Positions 1 through 9,049 of a DNA stretch of 64,000 bases are shown piece by piece (position 1 is the first letter of the stretch; every line of letters starts with the position of its first letter). Source of the DNA: Psococerastis gibbosa (Eukaryota > Arthropoda > Insecta > Psocodea > Psocidae). The notes under the pieces are model-generated. The model had not been told where the DNA came from. It searched no databases and saw only the letters and a list, made by a program, of their open reading frames with translations. The translations under genes were made by a program, and so were the position numbers. The stretch covers positions 39,888,770-39,952,769 of the forward strand of contig OZ020484.1 in the NCBI GenBank assembly GCA_963971405.1. Reading direction: 5' to 3'.

Positions 1-39
1 GGCCAAACCGAAGTGATCCGAAACCATCGTATATGCATG

Positions 40-215
40 TTGAAACAGTGGACTCCGGGATGATAGGCCGTGGTCAATCTGAAAGAGTACATTAAACGTT
101 TCATCAACATCTGCGGTCGACATCTTCAGTGGCACTGCGCAGACTTCTAAAATACGCTTTCAGATCGACCACGGCATCACTGATTCAACTGCTTCATCAT
201 GCAATTCCGACCAAG
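40..215. repeat. Foldback repeat, family J copy 1
   Basis: Shares the segment AACATCTGCGGTCGACATC and the flanking CCGTGGTC and CTGAAAG blocks with 25873-26116 and 27174-27345. The two sides are partly inverted copies of each other (GCCGTGGTCAATCTGAAAG against CTTTCAGATCGACCACGGC). Class unknown. Confidence 0.55.
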
Positions 216-671
216 AAAGTCTTTGCAATCATATCATCGTATATGCACCTTAAAAAACAAACAAAAAACTATTTTCTGTTCCTCTCGGCTCTCATCGCAC
301 CGCCCCTGCTATAAACGATTAATACTGAATATACGGGTATGCGTACCTATAACTTGGATAATAATGAACGCAAGCGGCTCGGAATGCACAAGGGGAAGGG
401 TCTGAGATTACAGGGCGCTAATAAGCATTTTCCGCCGACGTCGTTTGTCACGCTCCGAACCAAAACAAACAATCCTAGGAAGAGGAACATCCTTCATTTT
501 AAATAAATTAGCACCTTTCTTTAAACAATCCGTACAGGCTACAGCCAGCGACAATCAAGTTCTGTCTCTTCACTCACTTCGTATGGGTTAATTGTAATTG
601 TACAGGCCCAAAATTAGCCCATTTTAATTGCAAATAAAGACAATTTATTTCTTTCTTACGTATGCCTACAG
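216..671. other. No gene seen
   Basis: AT-rich sequence with only short chance open frames, up to the candidate exon at 672. Confidence 0.4.
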
Positions 672-917
672 ATTTTGGTTTTTGGGGAGATGCCGAGATA
701 GAACGAAGACTATCACGTACGGTAATTTGCCATTTCTTTAGCAGCCAGTACCTAGACTCTCTAAAACATTATATTAACTGCCGATCTGAATGTGTATTTG
801 AAAGTCAGACGATTTTAGGGATGACAATCATTCCTGTCGCACCATTCAAAGTTTTTACGGCATCAGAGACAAGTGAAGATTGGATTAAGATTCAGCTACT
901 TCGTCGCAACTTTCCAG
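672..917 (+). CDS. Candidate internal exon of an unrecognised gene
   Basis: A pyrimidine-rich tract ending in CTACAG (666-671) precedes an 82-codon open stretch that ends at CTTTCCAG followed by GTACAC (918 onward). The exon enters and leaves in the same phase (phase 1 to phase 1), a pattern common for shuffled extracellular modules. The peptide begins DFGFWGDAEIERR, contains SSQYLDSLKHYINC and GMTIIPVAPFKVF, and ends near EDWIKIQLLRRNFP. It has normal amino-acid composition and two nearby cysteines. I do not recognise the family. The next 120 bp are repeat-like and a MITE starts at 1044, so neighbouring exons must lie further away. It could still be a chance open frame. Confidence 0.4.
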
Positions 918-1043
918 GTACACACACTAGCACTAGGCTCTACAGCCCTTGATGGGCTTTGGCCTACTCAACACCACTCCTCGATTTAGTACGGCACTTT
1001 TCCATGTACGGACTCCCAAATCGCTGAGGTCGATATCTAGTTA

Positions 1044-1426
1044 GGCGCCCATTCCACCGACCGGCTAGGGCTATTTACAAAAACGGTGACGTGGTAGCAG
1101 ACATTCAAGACTTAGGCGGGGTTTCCACCGACCTCGCATTGCAGAACGCAAATGACATTGACGGAAATTAGAATTATTCTTTTTATAGAAATCTATTAAA
1201 ATGTTTGTACTTAACATATCCCATGACGCCATTTTTTAATTTTAGTTTTTTGTTTGTGATTTTACTGTATGATCATTGATCAATTTTAACTATGGCATAG
1301 AGGAAAATAAACATTTCCGTCAATTCTGCAATGCGAGGTCGGTGGAAACCCCGCCTAAGTCTTGAATGTCAGCTACCACGTCACCGTTTTTGTAAATAGC
1401 CCTAGCCGGTCGGAGGAATGGGCGCC
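1044..1426. mobile_element. Composite foldback MITE (family A), copy 1
   Basis: Begins GGCGCCCATTCCACC and ends with the inverted counterpart, flanked by TTA on both sides (1041-1043 and 1427-1429). Inside the outer arms, after TGACGTGGTAGCAGACAT, lies a second inverted repeat beginning GGCGGGGTTTCCACCGACC around an AT-rich centre. The 3-bp duplication and GG-starting ends suggest the PIF/Harbinger group; no transposase is present. Confidence 0.8.
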
Positions 1427-1429
1427 TTA

Positions 1430-1625
1430 GTATTTCCAGCGGTTTCATAGACGTCCCTGCAGTCTTCTTCCCATCATGCTTGCTTTGTACATCTTGTTGG
1501 GCATACATGTTCTCTGACATTCTTACGACGTGTCCCAGCCATCGTAAACGCTGTTCTTTTACAAAACGTACTCTATCTTCTCCTTTCATTATTGCGTCTA
1601 ATTCCTTGTTGTTTCTTATACGCTA
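1430..1625 (-). mobile_element. LINE reverse-transcriptase C-terminal remnant
   Basis: The minus-strand translation contains EDRVRFVKEQRLRWLGHVVR, the classic region just after the thumb of many non-LTR reverse transcriptases. It is a short decayed tail abutting the MITE at 1044-1426. Confidence 0.65.
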
Positions 1626-2149
1626 AACCAGCATTCATAAAAACATGAATTTACTTCCAGAGTAAAAGGTAGAAGTAAGATGCAAAGGTTCATACCGGCT
1701 ACCGCACCTATATAATAGCGTTATATAGCACGTGCTCTTTCACATTCATAACCAATTACTTTTCCTTATTAGGATTTACTTGCGGACAGTGAGCAAAAGC
1801 TCTAGAAACTTAGGTGACGCTAGGATATGCTTGAAATTATGAATAGACCTTTTCACAATAATGCAAGTACGAGTAAAAGCTTATGCTTCTTTTTAAGAAG
1901 AGCATAGGCTCACTTCACTTCACATCCCAGTTTTTTCCTTGTCCAGTTACCTCGGACAACTCAGGGAGAAGGGGCAATATATTGACAATTTTTCAAACAG
2001 TATATACAATAATATATCACACTATATTAAGCTTTCGCATGGAGCAAAATAAATAAATAAATAATAATAATAACAATACACTGAAGGCTTTTTTATGAAC
2101 CAGGCCTACTTATAGTGTCCCTTGTCTAATGTCAACGACCCCATGGATT
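1626..2149. other. No gene seen
   Basis: AT-rich, with a short AAT/AAATA simple run near 2050-2075. Confidence 0.4.
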
Positions 2150-2310
2150 TCGAACATTTTTATATTGTCTACAGATGAATTTTTGGCAAATCGGTATACA
2201 TCTTCGATGCCAACCTACACCGGCAACAAGCGATAATGGACAAGCTGAGACAAGGTTACTATTGACGCAATGTAACAGGCGGAAGCATGACTTAATCCTA
2301 GTCCAGTCTA
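2150..2310. repeat. Dispersed repeat M, copy 1
   Basis: Similar in the same orientation to 3838-3990 (shared TTGGCAAA, TCGATG, CAACC, ACAAG and ATGGACAAG/ATGGACGAG blocks in the same order). Class unknown. Confidence 0.45.
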
Positions 2311-2487
2311 GGACTCTGGGGCCTAGGCTATATGCCACTGAAAGATTCCCACTGACCACTATATAAGCTACTGATTTCTTGTCTTGTTGATATCAGCTGC
2401 AAACTATTGACTCGGAGTCATACTCTTTGTTACAACTGACATGCCGGTTGGCAAATAACAATGGCATTGAAGTAACAACGCTTTGCG

Positions 2488-2778
2488 TTACCACGATAAT
2501 TTCCTTTCTAAGAAACCTGAATCGTTTATCTCAATGCCGATTGCTCTGTATTGTGACTCCACCACGTAGTGCCTCCCCAGAGGAATGCACATCTCAAACA
2601 ATTTATATTTTTGCCCGGTACTGTAGCTTTTTGTGCCCGTGAGAATGAAACTGTCCTTGCTGTTGGGTGGTCCCCACGAAATCGCCGATTTAGGAATGTG
2701 TTTGATATTGTCTCCAGTCTGGATTGTTCGAGTCATTTCGAGGAACCCTACGATAATGAATAGGCGGATCTCCCCCAA
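2488..2778 (-). other. Unassigned open frame, coding status doubtful
   Basis: An open stretch of 96 codons on the minus strand, bounded by stops on both sides. The peptide contains SAISWGPPNSKDSF and CIPLGRHYVVESQYRA and looks protein-like. There is no good 3' splice site inside the open frame and no convincing start, and the opposite strand is also open over part of it. Probably chance or an old repeat; kept because I cannot explain the region otherwise. Confidence 0.15.
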
Positions 2779-3470
2779 TCAAAGGGCTTTTAGTCATGTC
2801 TTTTTAATGGGCTTTGAAAAAAGGGCAAGTGGCGATTTAGTCATTATAACTAGAATGTACGAAATCCTTGACAAATTGAACACAGAAAATGACGGCGCTC
2901 TGATGATGGTTACTGATCCGCCATTAAATTTGCTAACACAAAGACTTACTGTATATAGTGTTGCTCTATTTCAAATGAATGTCAATGTATGAATTTCATC
3001 AAGCATTTCCATCTACGACAGATAATGTCACAAATGAGCCGGTTTAGCTGGAGTTGACATCAACAGACACTATAAAATTGGCGTGGCAAGACCACACATT
3101 GAGGGTTTAGGCCTAAGGATTGGCAGAGAATCCCCTTGCTTGACTACTGCTCTATTTGGGATGATATGGTCTGCAAGTCTGCAACATAGCCGGCAGCCGC
3201 GCTTTTCTCAAATCGGTGAAGGTATAAGGTTCGATGAAACCAGGCTTTCAATATCTCGAACTGTCGTCTCATAGTCCAGTGAGTTCCCTGTGTACCTGAT
3301 AGGCCACGCCGGAGCCCCCCCCCCCCCTGCAAGTGGAATATGTCAGCAGTCAGTGCCCAACAAGTGCTGATCTACGACATAAACTTTTGGTTACTTCAAT
3401 TTAGCTGGTTCTACAGTCCTATAAGTAACTGAACCTCGCCATTCCGTCACTTGTCTCTAGACGACGCCTG
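2779..3470. other. No recognised gene
   Basis: Open frames in this stretch lack splice or start support. A run of about 11 C lies near 3316-3327. Confidence 0.3.
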
Positions 3471-3690
3471 GGACGTCGGGACATGTAGAGTAGTGGAACG
3501 GACTCCAACTTTCACCCGAAAGGTTGTTGGTTCGAGTCCTATACTTGCTATAATTTCTGGCCATGCTTCGGAGGGCATACATAGCAGACTGTCCCGGGCT
3601 TTCCTAGTTGAGTGTAAGAGAGGGCTTATAGCCCTAACTCCACTAGGTTGGCTTAGTAATAGAACAAAAAAGTCGATATTTATTTATTTC
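3471..3690 (+). mobile_element. tRNA-derived SINE (family B), near full length
   Basis: A-box-like TAGAGTAGTGG and a perfect B box GGTTCGAGTCC (3530-3540) are followed by a body with GGCCATGCTTCGGAGGGCAT and TTGAGTGTAAGAGAGGGC, ending in a TTTA-rich tail. The arrangement CACCCGAAAGG before the B box resembles a tRNA-Glu-like head. Confidence 0.85.
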
Positions 3691-3724
3691 GTCTCCAGTT
3701 GCGGACTATAAGCTTACTGACTAC

Positions 3725-3818
3725 AGTCGTCTGTCCGCCTCTTCCTCGGTCTTGCCATGAATCTTCTGCCTTCTAGTTCATTGTTCAACACCTTCTTGGG
3801 CACTCTATATTAATAATA
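3725..3818 (-). mobile_element. LINE reverse-transcriptase tail remnant
   Basis: The minus strand reads RVPKKVLNNELEGRRFMARP, matching the common tail ...KxLxxELEGRRxxGRPxKRW of non-LTR reverse transcriptases. Confidence 0.6.
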
Positions 3819-3837
3819 ATTATTTAATCTTGCCCTG

Positions 3838-3990
3838 CCAACGACCTCATCGGTTTCCGAGTTAATTTCTATGCATTGGCAAACCGGTTCACGCCTCGAT
3901 GTCAACCCACACTGACTACAAGTGCCAATGGACGAGCTCACAGATGCTGAACGTTTACATTGTAACTGGCGTTAGCTCGACTTAACCAAA
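3838..3990. repeat. Dispersed repeat M, copy 2
   Basis: Same orientation as 2150-2310, lying between two related LINE tails. Confidence 0.45.
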
Positions 3991-4017
3991 TATGTGAATG
4001 AGTAAAACTCTCTTAGG

Positions 4018-4395
4018 CACTCTTGTTCTTATTTGCCTCCTCTTCGGTCTTCCCATCAAGGCTCTTTTGCCTTCTGGACCATTGGTCAATACATACTTAG
4101 GCACTCTAGTTCCATCCATTACTTCGACCTGACCCAACCATCCGAGTTTCCCTACTTTTGTGTCGTTAATAGTGGATCCAGTGCTTCCAATTCGTTCCTA
4201 TTCTCTATCTATCGGCGTCTGTGGCAGCTCCTAATACAGGGAAGTTTACGTAGTTGGTTTCATATCTTCAACAGAGCCTGGTACGGAAAGCGATGCAAAT
4301 GCAGATGCATAGATCTGATTCCATATCTTCCCTTTGAACTTATGGTCTCCATTATGCATTGTCAAGCCCGATTACCTGTTTCAAGCTAGACATGG
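4018..4395 (-). mobile_element. LINE reverse-transcriptase tail remnant, second copy
   Basis: The minus strand contains KVGKLGWLGQVEVMDGTRVP followed by a GPEGKRALMGRPKRR stretch, the same protein region as at 3725-3818 but longer. Stop codons and frame changes upstream show decay. Confidence 0.6.
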
Positions 4396-4955
4396 GTAGG
4401 TGGCCCACTACTAGTATGTGGACCTCCACCCCGCCTGCGGGCTGCGACGCTCAAAGATGCCTGCGATAAGGACGCAGCGGGGAAGTCCCTACCCTACTGC
4501 GCATTCATCTCCAATACAAATAGCCCGCGCTGTCTCAATGAAATTTTCTTAGATACAATCCCAGTGTCAATTTTTCTAACCCGGGACATTTTTCAAATTA
4601 AAACTATTCTACTTTTATCTTCTTGTCGCTTCTAAATAAATTATGACAGAGATTCTTTTGTCTCGAAATCGTGTCTCACATGTTGTGATGTATTGATACA
4701 AGCGCTCCTGCCTTGTGCATTGCAGCTACCTACTTAAATTCTTAACGGGGGTTTTATGCATCGCAACTGCTACCGGATGACGTAACTTTTAACTATGAAG
4801 AATGCATAAATGAAATATATGCGGTTTACAGCTTGCCATGTTCGTATTTTACGGATTGCTAATTTAATAGCTATACGAAATCAGTAGGACCGTTTATGGT
4901 AATGTTTATCTTTTATATTTATTAACTATTCAAATGGGCATTGTTCTCACAGCAG
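4396..4955. other. No gene seen
   Basis: Unique-looking sequence with a short GC-rich patch at 4420-4500. Confidence 0.35.
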
Positions 4956-5145
4956 CAGACCTACCGCCAACGTAATAGAATAACTTATCGCGGAATAAGT
5001 GTAAATTGTCCTAAATAAACCCCAACGAAAGTAAATTTACTTACTGGAACTAAAGGGGAATAAAAATTAATTCATAAATTGTTTGTCAACAGAGATTTAT
5101 TGATATTCATGGTTGTATATGGTAGGCGTAGGTGGAACATTATTT
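4956..5145. repeat. Dispersed repeat N, copy 1
   Basis: Resembles 20335-20600: AGAATAACTTATC, then CCCCAA, then TTGTTTGTC(A/G)ACAGAGATT in the same order. Confidence 0.45.
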
Positions 5146-5949
5146 TCTGAACTCAAGACAAAAGTAAAAAAACAGTTGAATGTCTTTTGCTGGTACATAT
5201 CACGTTAGATAGAAAATAAATAAACACAATTTCTCTGCTCGTTGCGATCATCCTTGCGTACTGGGCCATAAGCAATTGGGCTAATTTTGTTTGTTTCAGT
5301 CCATTCTCAGGCCCGGTCTCAGCGTCCCACCTGACGGTAATGTTGCAACAACATCCGAGCTAGAGATTAGAGGAACCTCTGGCAGTCCTCAGGTCTAAAG
5401 CGGCCCCTGACATTACCTTATCAAAATGACATTAATAATGATCGTGTAAGGTGGAAAAAGTACAAATTAAATTAAAGGACAAATTACTAGAGCGGGAGCC
5501 TGCTATCCTTTGATTATCTGCAGTGGTGGCAAATTTTCGCACTATTTCCGTAATAGTCCACGGGCTGGATATGCCAAAAAGGGATTTCTGGCTGGCGGGA
5601 GCGGGAGTATTTGGACAGGGGAATTTTTTTTTTTTTACGAAAATTCACTAAACGACTGGAACGCAGAGATGCAATCAAATTGACAAGTGACACTCGAATA
5701 TGAGTGAAAACTTCATGCCAGAAGGGGAACCGCTATCCAGAGGGTGGTGAAATCAGCTGTGAGTACCATAAATTCGCTGAAGAAGTGGCAAATCAAATTT
5801 ACCTCTATGTGTAAGCTTGTCACCCGACAATCATAAAACCCAGTATGCTAGACGATTTTTAGCAACAACAACCCCTTGCCAGAAGGGTCGAAAATGTATC
5901 CTATATAGGGTGCTTTTTGCTAAAAGGGTATAATAAATGCAATACTGAA
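5146..5949. other. No gene seen
   Basis: No coding exon recognised. Contains a T run near 5624-5636. Confidence 0.35.
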
Positions 5950-6420
5950 GAAAAAGAACCGGTCCGAGTTTACTCGAACATGCTTTCAAATTTATCAATT
6001 AGTAGATAGAGAAAATGAGTAATTCATGGTAAATAATTTTCCTATTGTTAAATTTCGGACATCTGGGGGGGGGGGGGGTGGTTTGTCCACCTGATGTCAC
6101 TGGAGGTGAAGTAAATTCTAGATAGGTCAGACATTATATTACATTACCACACAGCAATAATGGCAGGGCACGCAATGCATTTGAGCGCTAATTTTCATTT
6201 TTCAAAAACATTTTTTTTTGCACAAAACCAAATAGTTTTTTGGGAAAGCAACCTGTCCGGTTTCGTAACTTAATTTAACACCTAAAACATGCCGCGTCCG
6301 AGAAAATGAGTTTCTAGATAGGTCAGACCAACACAGCAATAATGGCAGGGCACGCAATGCATTTGACCATCACAAAGCTTTCCTTATACTACGTATAAAT
6401 TGGAAAGCAATAAATTGGAA
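5950..6420 (+). repeat. Dispersed repeat E, with the end block of repeat D
   Basis: Begins AAGAACCGGTCCGAGTTTAC and continues with TAATGGCAGGGCACGCAATG. The right end CACAAAGCTTTCCTTATACT matches the ends of the D repeats at 10.5 and 11.8 kb. A G run interrupts it at 6065-6078. Related copies: 9885-10020, 10870-11215, 48850-49180. Confidence 0.6.
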
Positions 6421-6769
6421 AGCAAAAAAAACTAGAACCACTACGGTCAAAATGGCTTCGTAGCGGTATTCGCTGAACCTTTGGCCAACTTTCCCTCCAA
6501 GTCTCTCATCTATGCCACACCTGACTGCTTCTGGATAACTCAAAAAGTAAAAACGTGCCCATTTTTGACGAAAGTGTTTTTTGGGGGCAATTTTTGCGGG
6601 GAGAAAATGGATTAGAAAAATTTAAAACCGCTTTGCTGCTTTCCACTATTCTTGCTCTTTAAAACTGCATAACCGGTTTTGCTTCTCGACTAGCGGTTTC
6701 GCCACAGCTAGGTACTTAAAGGGGACGTGAAAGTCGCTTACATGCGGGAAAAGGGTACTCTCAGCGGAG
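6421..6769. other. No gene seen
   Basis: No coding signal or recognised repeat. Confidence 0.35.
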
Positions 6770-7010
6770 TTGTTTCCAACGCCTGCTTTCATTTCTGCTT
6801 TTAAGCAACCCTGTCAGCATGGCTGGGGAGTGAGTCTGTTTATTAACTTGAGGCACCCTAAGGGCAGACTCTTTCACCTCGGGGGAAAGGGGAGTTGACT
6901 GACAGGGGTGGACCTCCAGATTATTGTGAATTCCGAAACACTTGGGGAACATAGTCACACGATTAAATCGGAGGTGACCAGGACTCGACACGCACGTAGA
7001 CTGACCGGTA
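6770..7010 (-). repeat. Dispersed repeat C, copy 1
   Basis: The reverse complement matches 34920-35055 and 59137-59235 (GTGTCGAGTCCTGGTCACC, ATCGTGTGACT, GGAGGTCC, GTCAGTCAACTCCCC). It may be an old SINE-like family but no pol III boxes are clear. Confidence 0.55.
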
Positions 7011-7520
7011 TGTACAACCTAACCTCGTATAGTCTCAGCGCGTAACCTCCCACCATGCTCCCCTGCCATCGCTGTGCACACTAACAAGTTTGCTGCAGTT
7101 CGAAACATGCTCTGCTCTCATGGATTCAACATGGTAAGGCCGTTGGCATGCATAAAGTTAAAAAATTCCACAGCCTGCAATTTTTAACCGACATGGTACG
7201 TTAATATATCGTTGAAGGCAGTATCAAAAATCTTCCAACTTTTTCGGGGCCACAATGTTTCGTAAATTTGCAGTTTTGCATGTTGATTACTAATGTAAAC
7301 AAATTATCGACAAATCATCCAATTTAGGCCTACCATTTCGGCTACAGTGTGGATATCTTTAGTTTCACGTTAAAAATGGCCTATGATTTGCTTCCGATGT
7401 CTATAATATGTATTTCTTATGGATAAAAATTATCACACATACTACTGTACCGGTTTAATGTACATATCGTACACTATTAACATATTTCCCCAATTTAAGA
7501 AGATATGTAAAAATGAATCC
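7011..7520. other. No gene seen
   Basis: No recognised coding sequence or repeat. Confidence 0.35.
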
Positions 7521-7529
7521 CTATGTCAC

Positions 7530-7815
7530 GGCATCACGCGCGAACGGCTGGACCGATTTCACAATTTTTTTCGTTTTTTGTTTGTTTGTGTTTAGTCAGG
7601 AGAAGGTTCTTATGGTTCTTATTTAAAAAATTGCGCGAAAAATTAGAAAATTCAGGAAATTGAATATGTATTTTTTTTTCCTTTTCCTTGTCCAGTATTC
7701 CCTGGACAAGGAGCATGTATTACAAAAATTCAATAACTTGCAGAATAATACATCCCGCATCCCCAAGCTACGGGGGGTGGGGCCGCGAAGCGGTCCCAAG
7801 CCCCCCTTGTATACA
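7530..7815. repeat. Transposon-derived repeat with GC hairpin
   Basis: Starts with GCGCGAACGGCTGGACCGAT, a block widespread in arthropod transposon debris, and contains the hairpin GGGGCCGCGAAGCGGTCCC (about 7779-7797). The same hairpin recurs inside the hAT element at about 51694-51713. Confidence 0.4.
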
Positions 7816-8325
7816 ATACAATCTACATACAGTACATGTTTATTTTAACGAGATAAAGGCGGGGTTTCTGTCCATTTATTAGAGCAAAGTAGTAGGAGAT
7901 AGTGAATGATAAGAAATTCAACCGAGCTATTAAGTGTAAATCGGATATACCCACTATCCGCTTTTTGTAAGCCCAGGAAGTCAAATTTCTCAAGAAATAT
8001 TTAGATCGTAACGCAATAAATTGGATAATATAGTATAAGAAATGTTCGACATTTAACACATTGCATACAGTCAGTTTTTTGAAGGCGACAAAAAATGTCG
8101 GTATTTTATGAGATAAATTGATGATGAGATAATAAAAGATATTTTACTTTGTGCAAAAAGGCCTAGTAGGGTATCCTATTTTCTGTTAACTCAATGGATG
8201 TACCTACATTACACTAGCCTAACTGCTGAGTACCGAGGGAAAGCGTAAGTTGTCAGCAATTGAATCTGTTTATTGCGAGATGTGACTCATGACTGTCCTA
8301 TCACTCCTATGAATACGGTACCTAC
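7816..8325. other. No gene seen
   Basis: AT-rich sequence; it could be intronic if the candidate exon at 8326-8497 is real. Confidence 0.3.
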
Positions 8326-8497
8326 CTTTTGCAGACCATTGCGTCCAGACTTCATTAAGGCGAAGCCTTACCATTTCTCCAGCTTTCCCCAGTTTCGGAA
8401 TGGGTGGAGGCCCGATGATAACAATGGTATTAAATTTTGGGGCAAGATCTCTTAAAAATTGCCCCATTTTCATTCTGATAGCGCGAATGAGCTGTTT
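8326..8497 (-). CDS. Candidate internal exon of an unrecognised gene
   Basis: On the minus strand, TTTAATTTTCAG leads into 57 open codons that end at GCAAAAG followed by GTAGGT, both good splice sites. The peptide runs from KQLIRAIRMKMGQF through IVIIGPPPIP to EVWTQWSAK. The hydrophobic strand followed by GPPP loosely resembles part of an SGNH-hydrolase-like fold, but this is a weak impression. No neighbouring exon could be identified, and a SINE lies 40 bp upstream in the gene direction. It may be a true exon of a long-intron gene or a domesticated or decayed transposon segment. Confidence 0.4.
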
Positions 8498-8536
8498 CTG
8501 AAAATTAAATTAATGACAAACTTACACTTCATTTCA

Positions 8537-8802
8537 TAATAAATAAATAAATCTTGACTTTTTGTTGTTATATTACTAAGCCAACCTAGCGGAGTCAGGG
8601 CTATAAAGCCCTCTCTTACACTCAACATATAATAAATATATTTACATATACAACTAGGATGACCCGGGACCGCCTGCTTTACATGCCCTCCGAAGCATGG
8701 CCAGAAAATGTAGCCAGTGTGGGACTCGAACCAACAACCTTTCGGGTGAAAGTCGGAGTCTGTACCACTACTCTACAGGTCCTGATTCTACAGGTCCCGA
8801 CC
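8537..8802 (-). mobile_element. tRNA-derived SINE (family B)
   Basis: Minus-strand copy with intact B box (GGACTCGAACC on the plus strand) and AAATA tail. A roughly 30-bp AT-rich insertion sits near 8626-8655. Confidence 0.85.
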
Positions 8803-9049
8803 TTTCATGATAGCAACAGTCTCATTATTATTGAAGGGGGTGTTTGAGCTGGACTTATGAAGGCTGGTAGGCGGTAGCTGATGAACTGGCCGTCGGAATT
8901 TCTTAATGGACATTAATGGGGGGACCTTACGTGACAAGTAGAAATGTATTTATGGGAATTTTTGCCGGGAAAAAAGTTATTGGACAAAGTTTGTTGGTAA
9001 TTTTATGGCCTACAAATAAATATTTTTTGCTTTCCTATTTAGGCCTATG
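8803..9049. other. No gene seen
   Basis: Short spacer between the SINE and the D/E repeat block. Confidence 0.3.

Noticed and set aside
3471..3545. Functional tRNA gene at a SINE head
   Set aside because: The A and B boxes are present but the cloverleaf does not close and the same sequence recurs with a SINE body.
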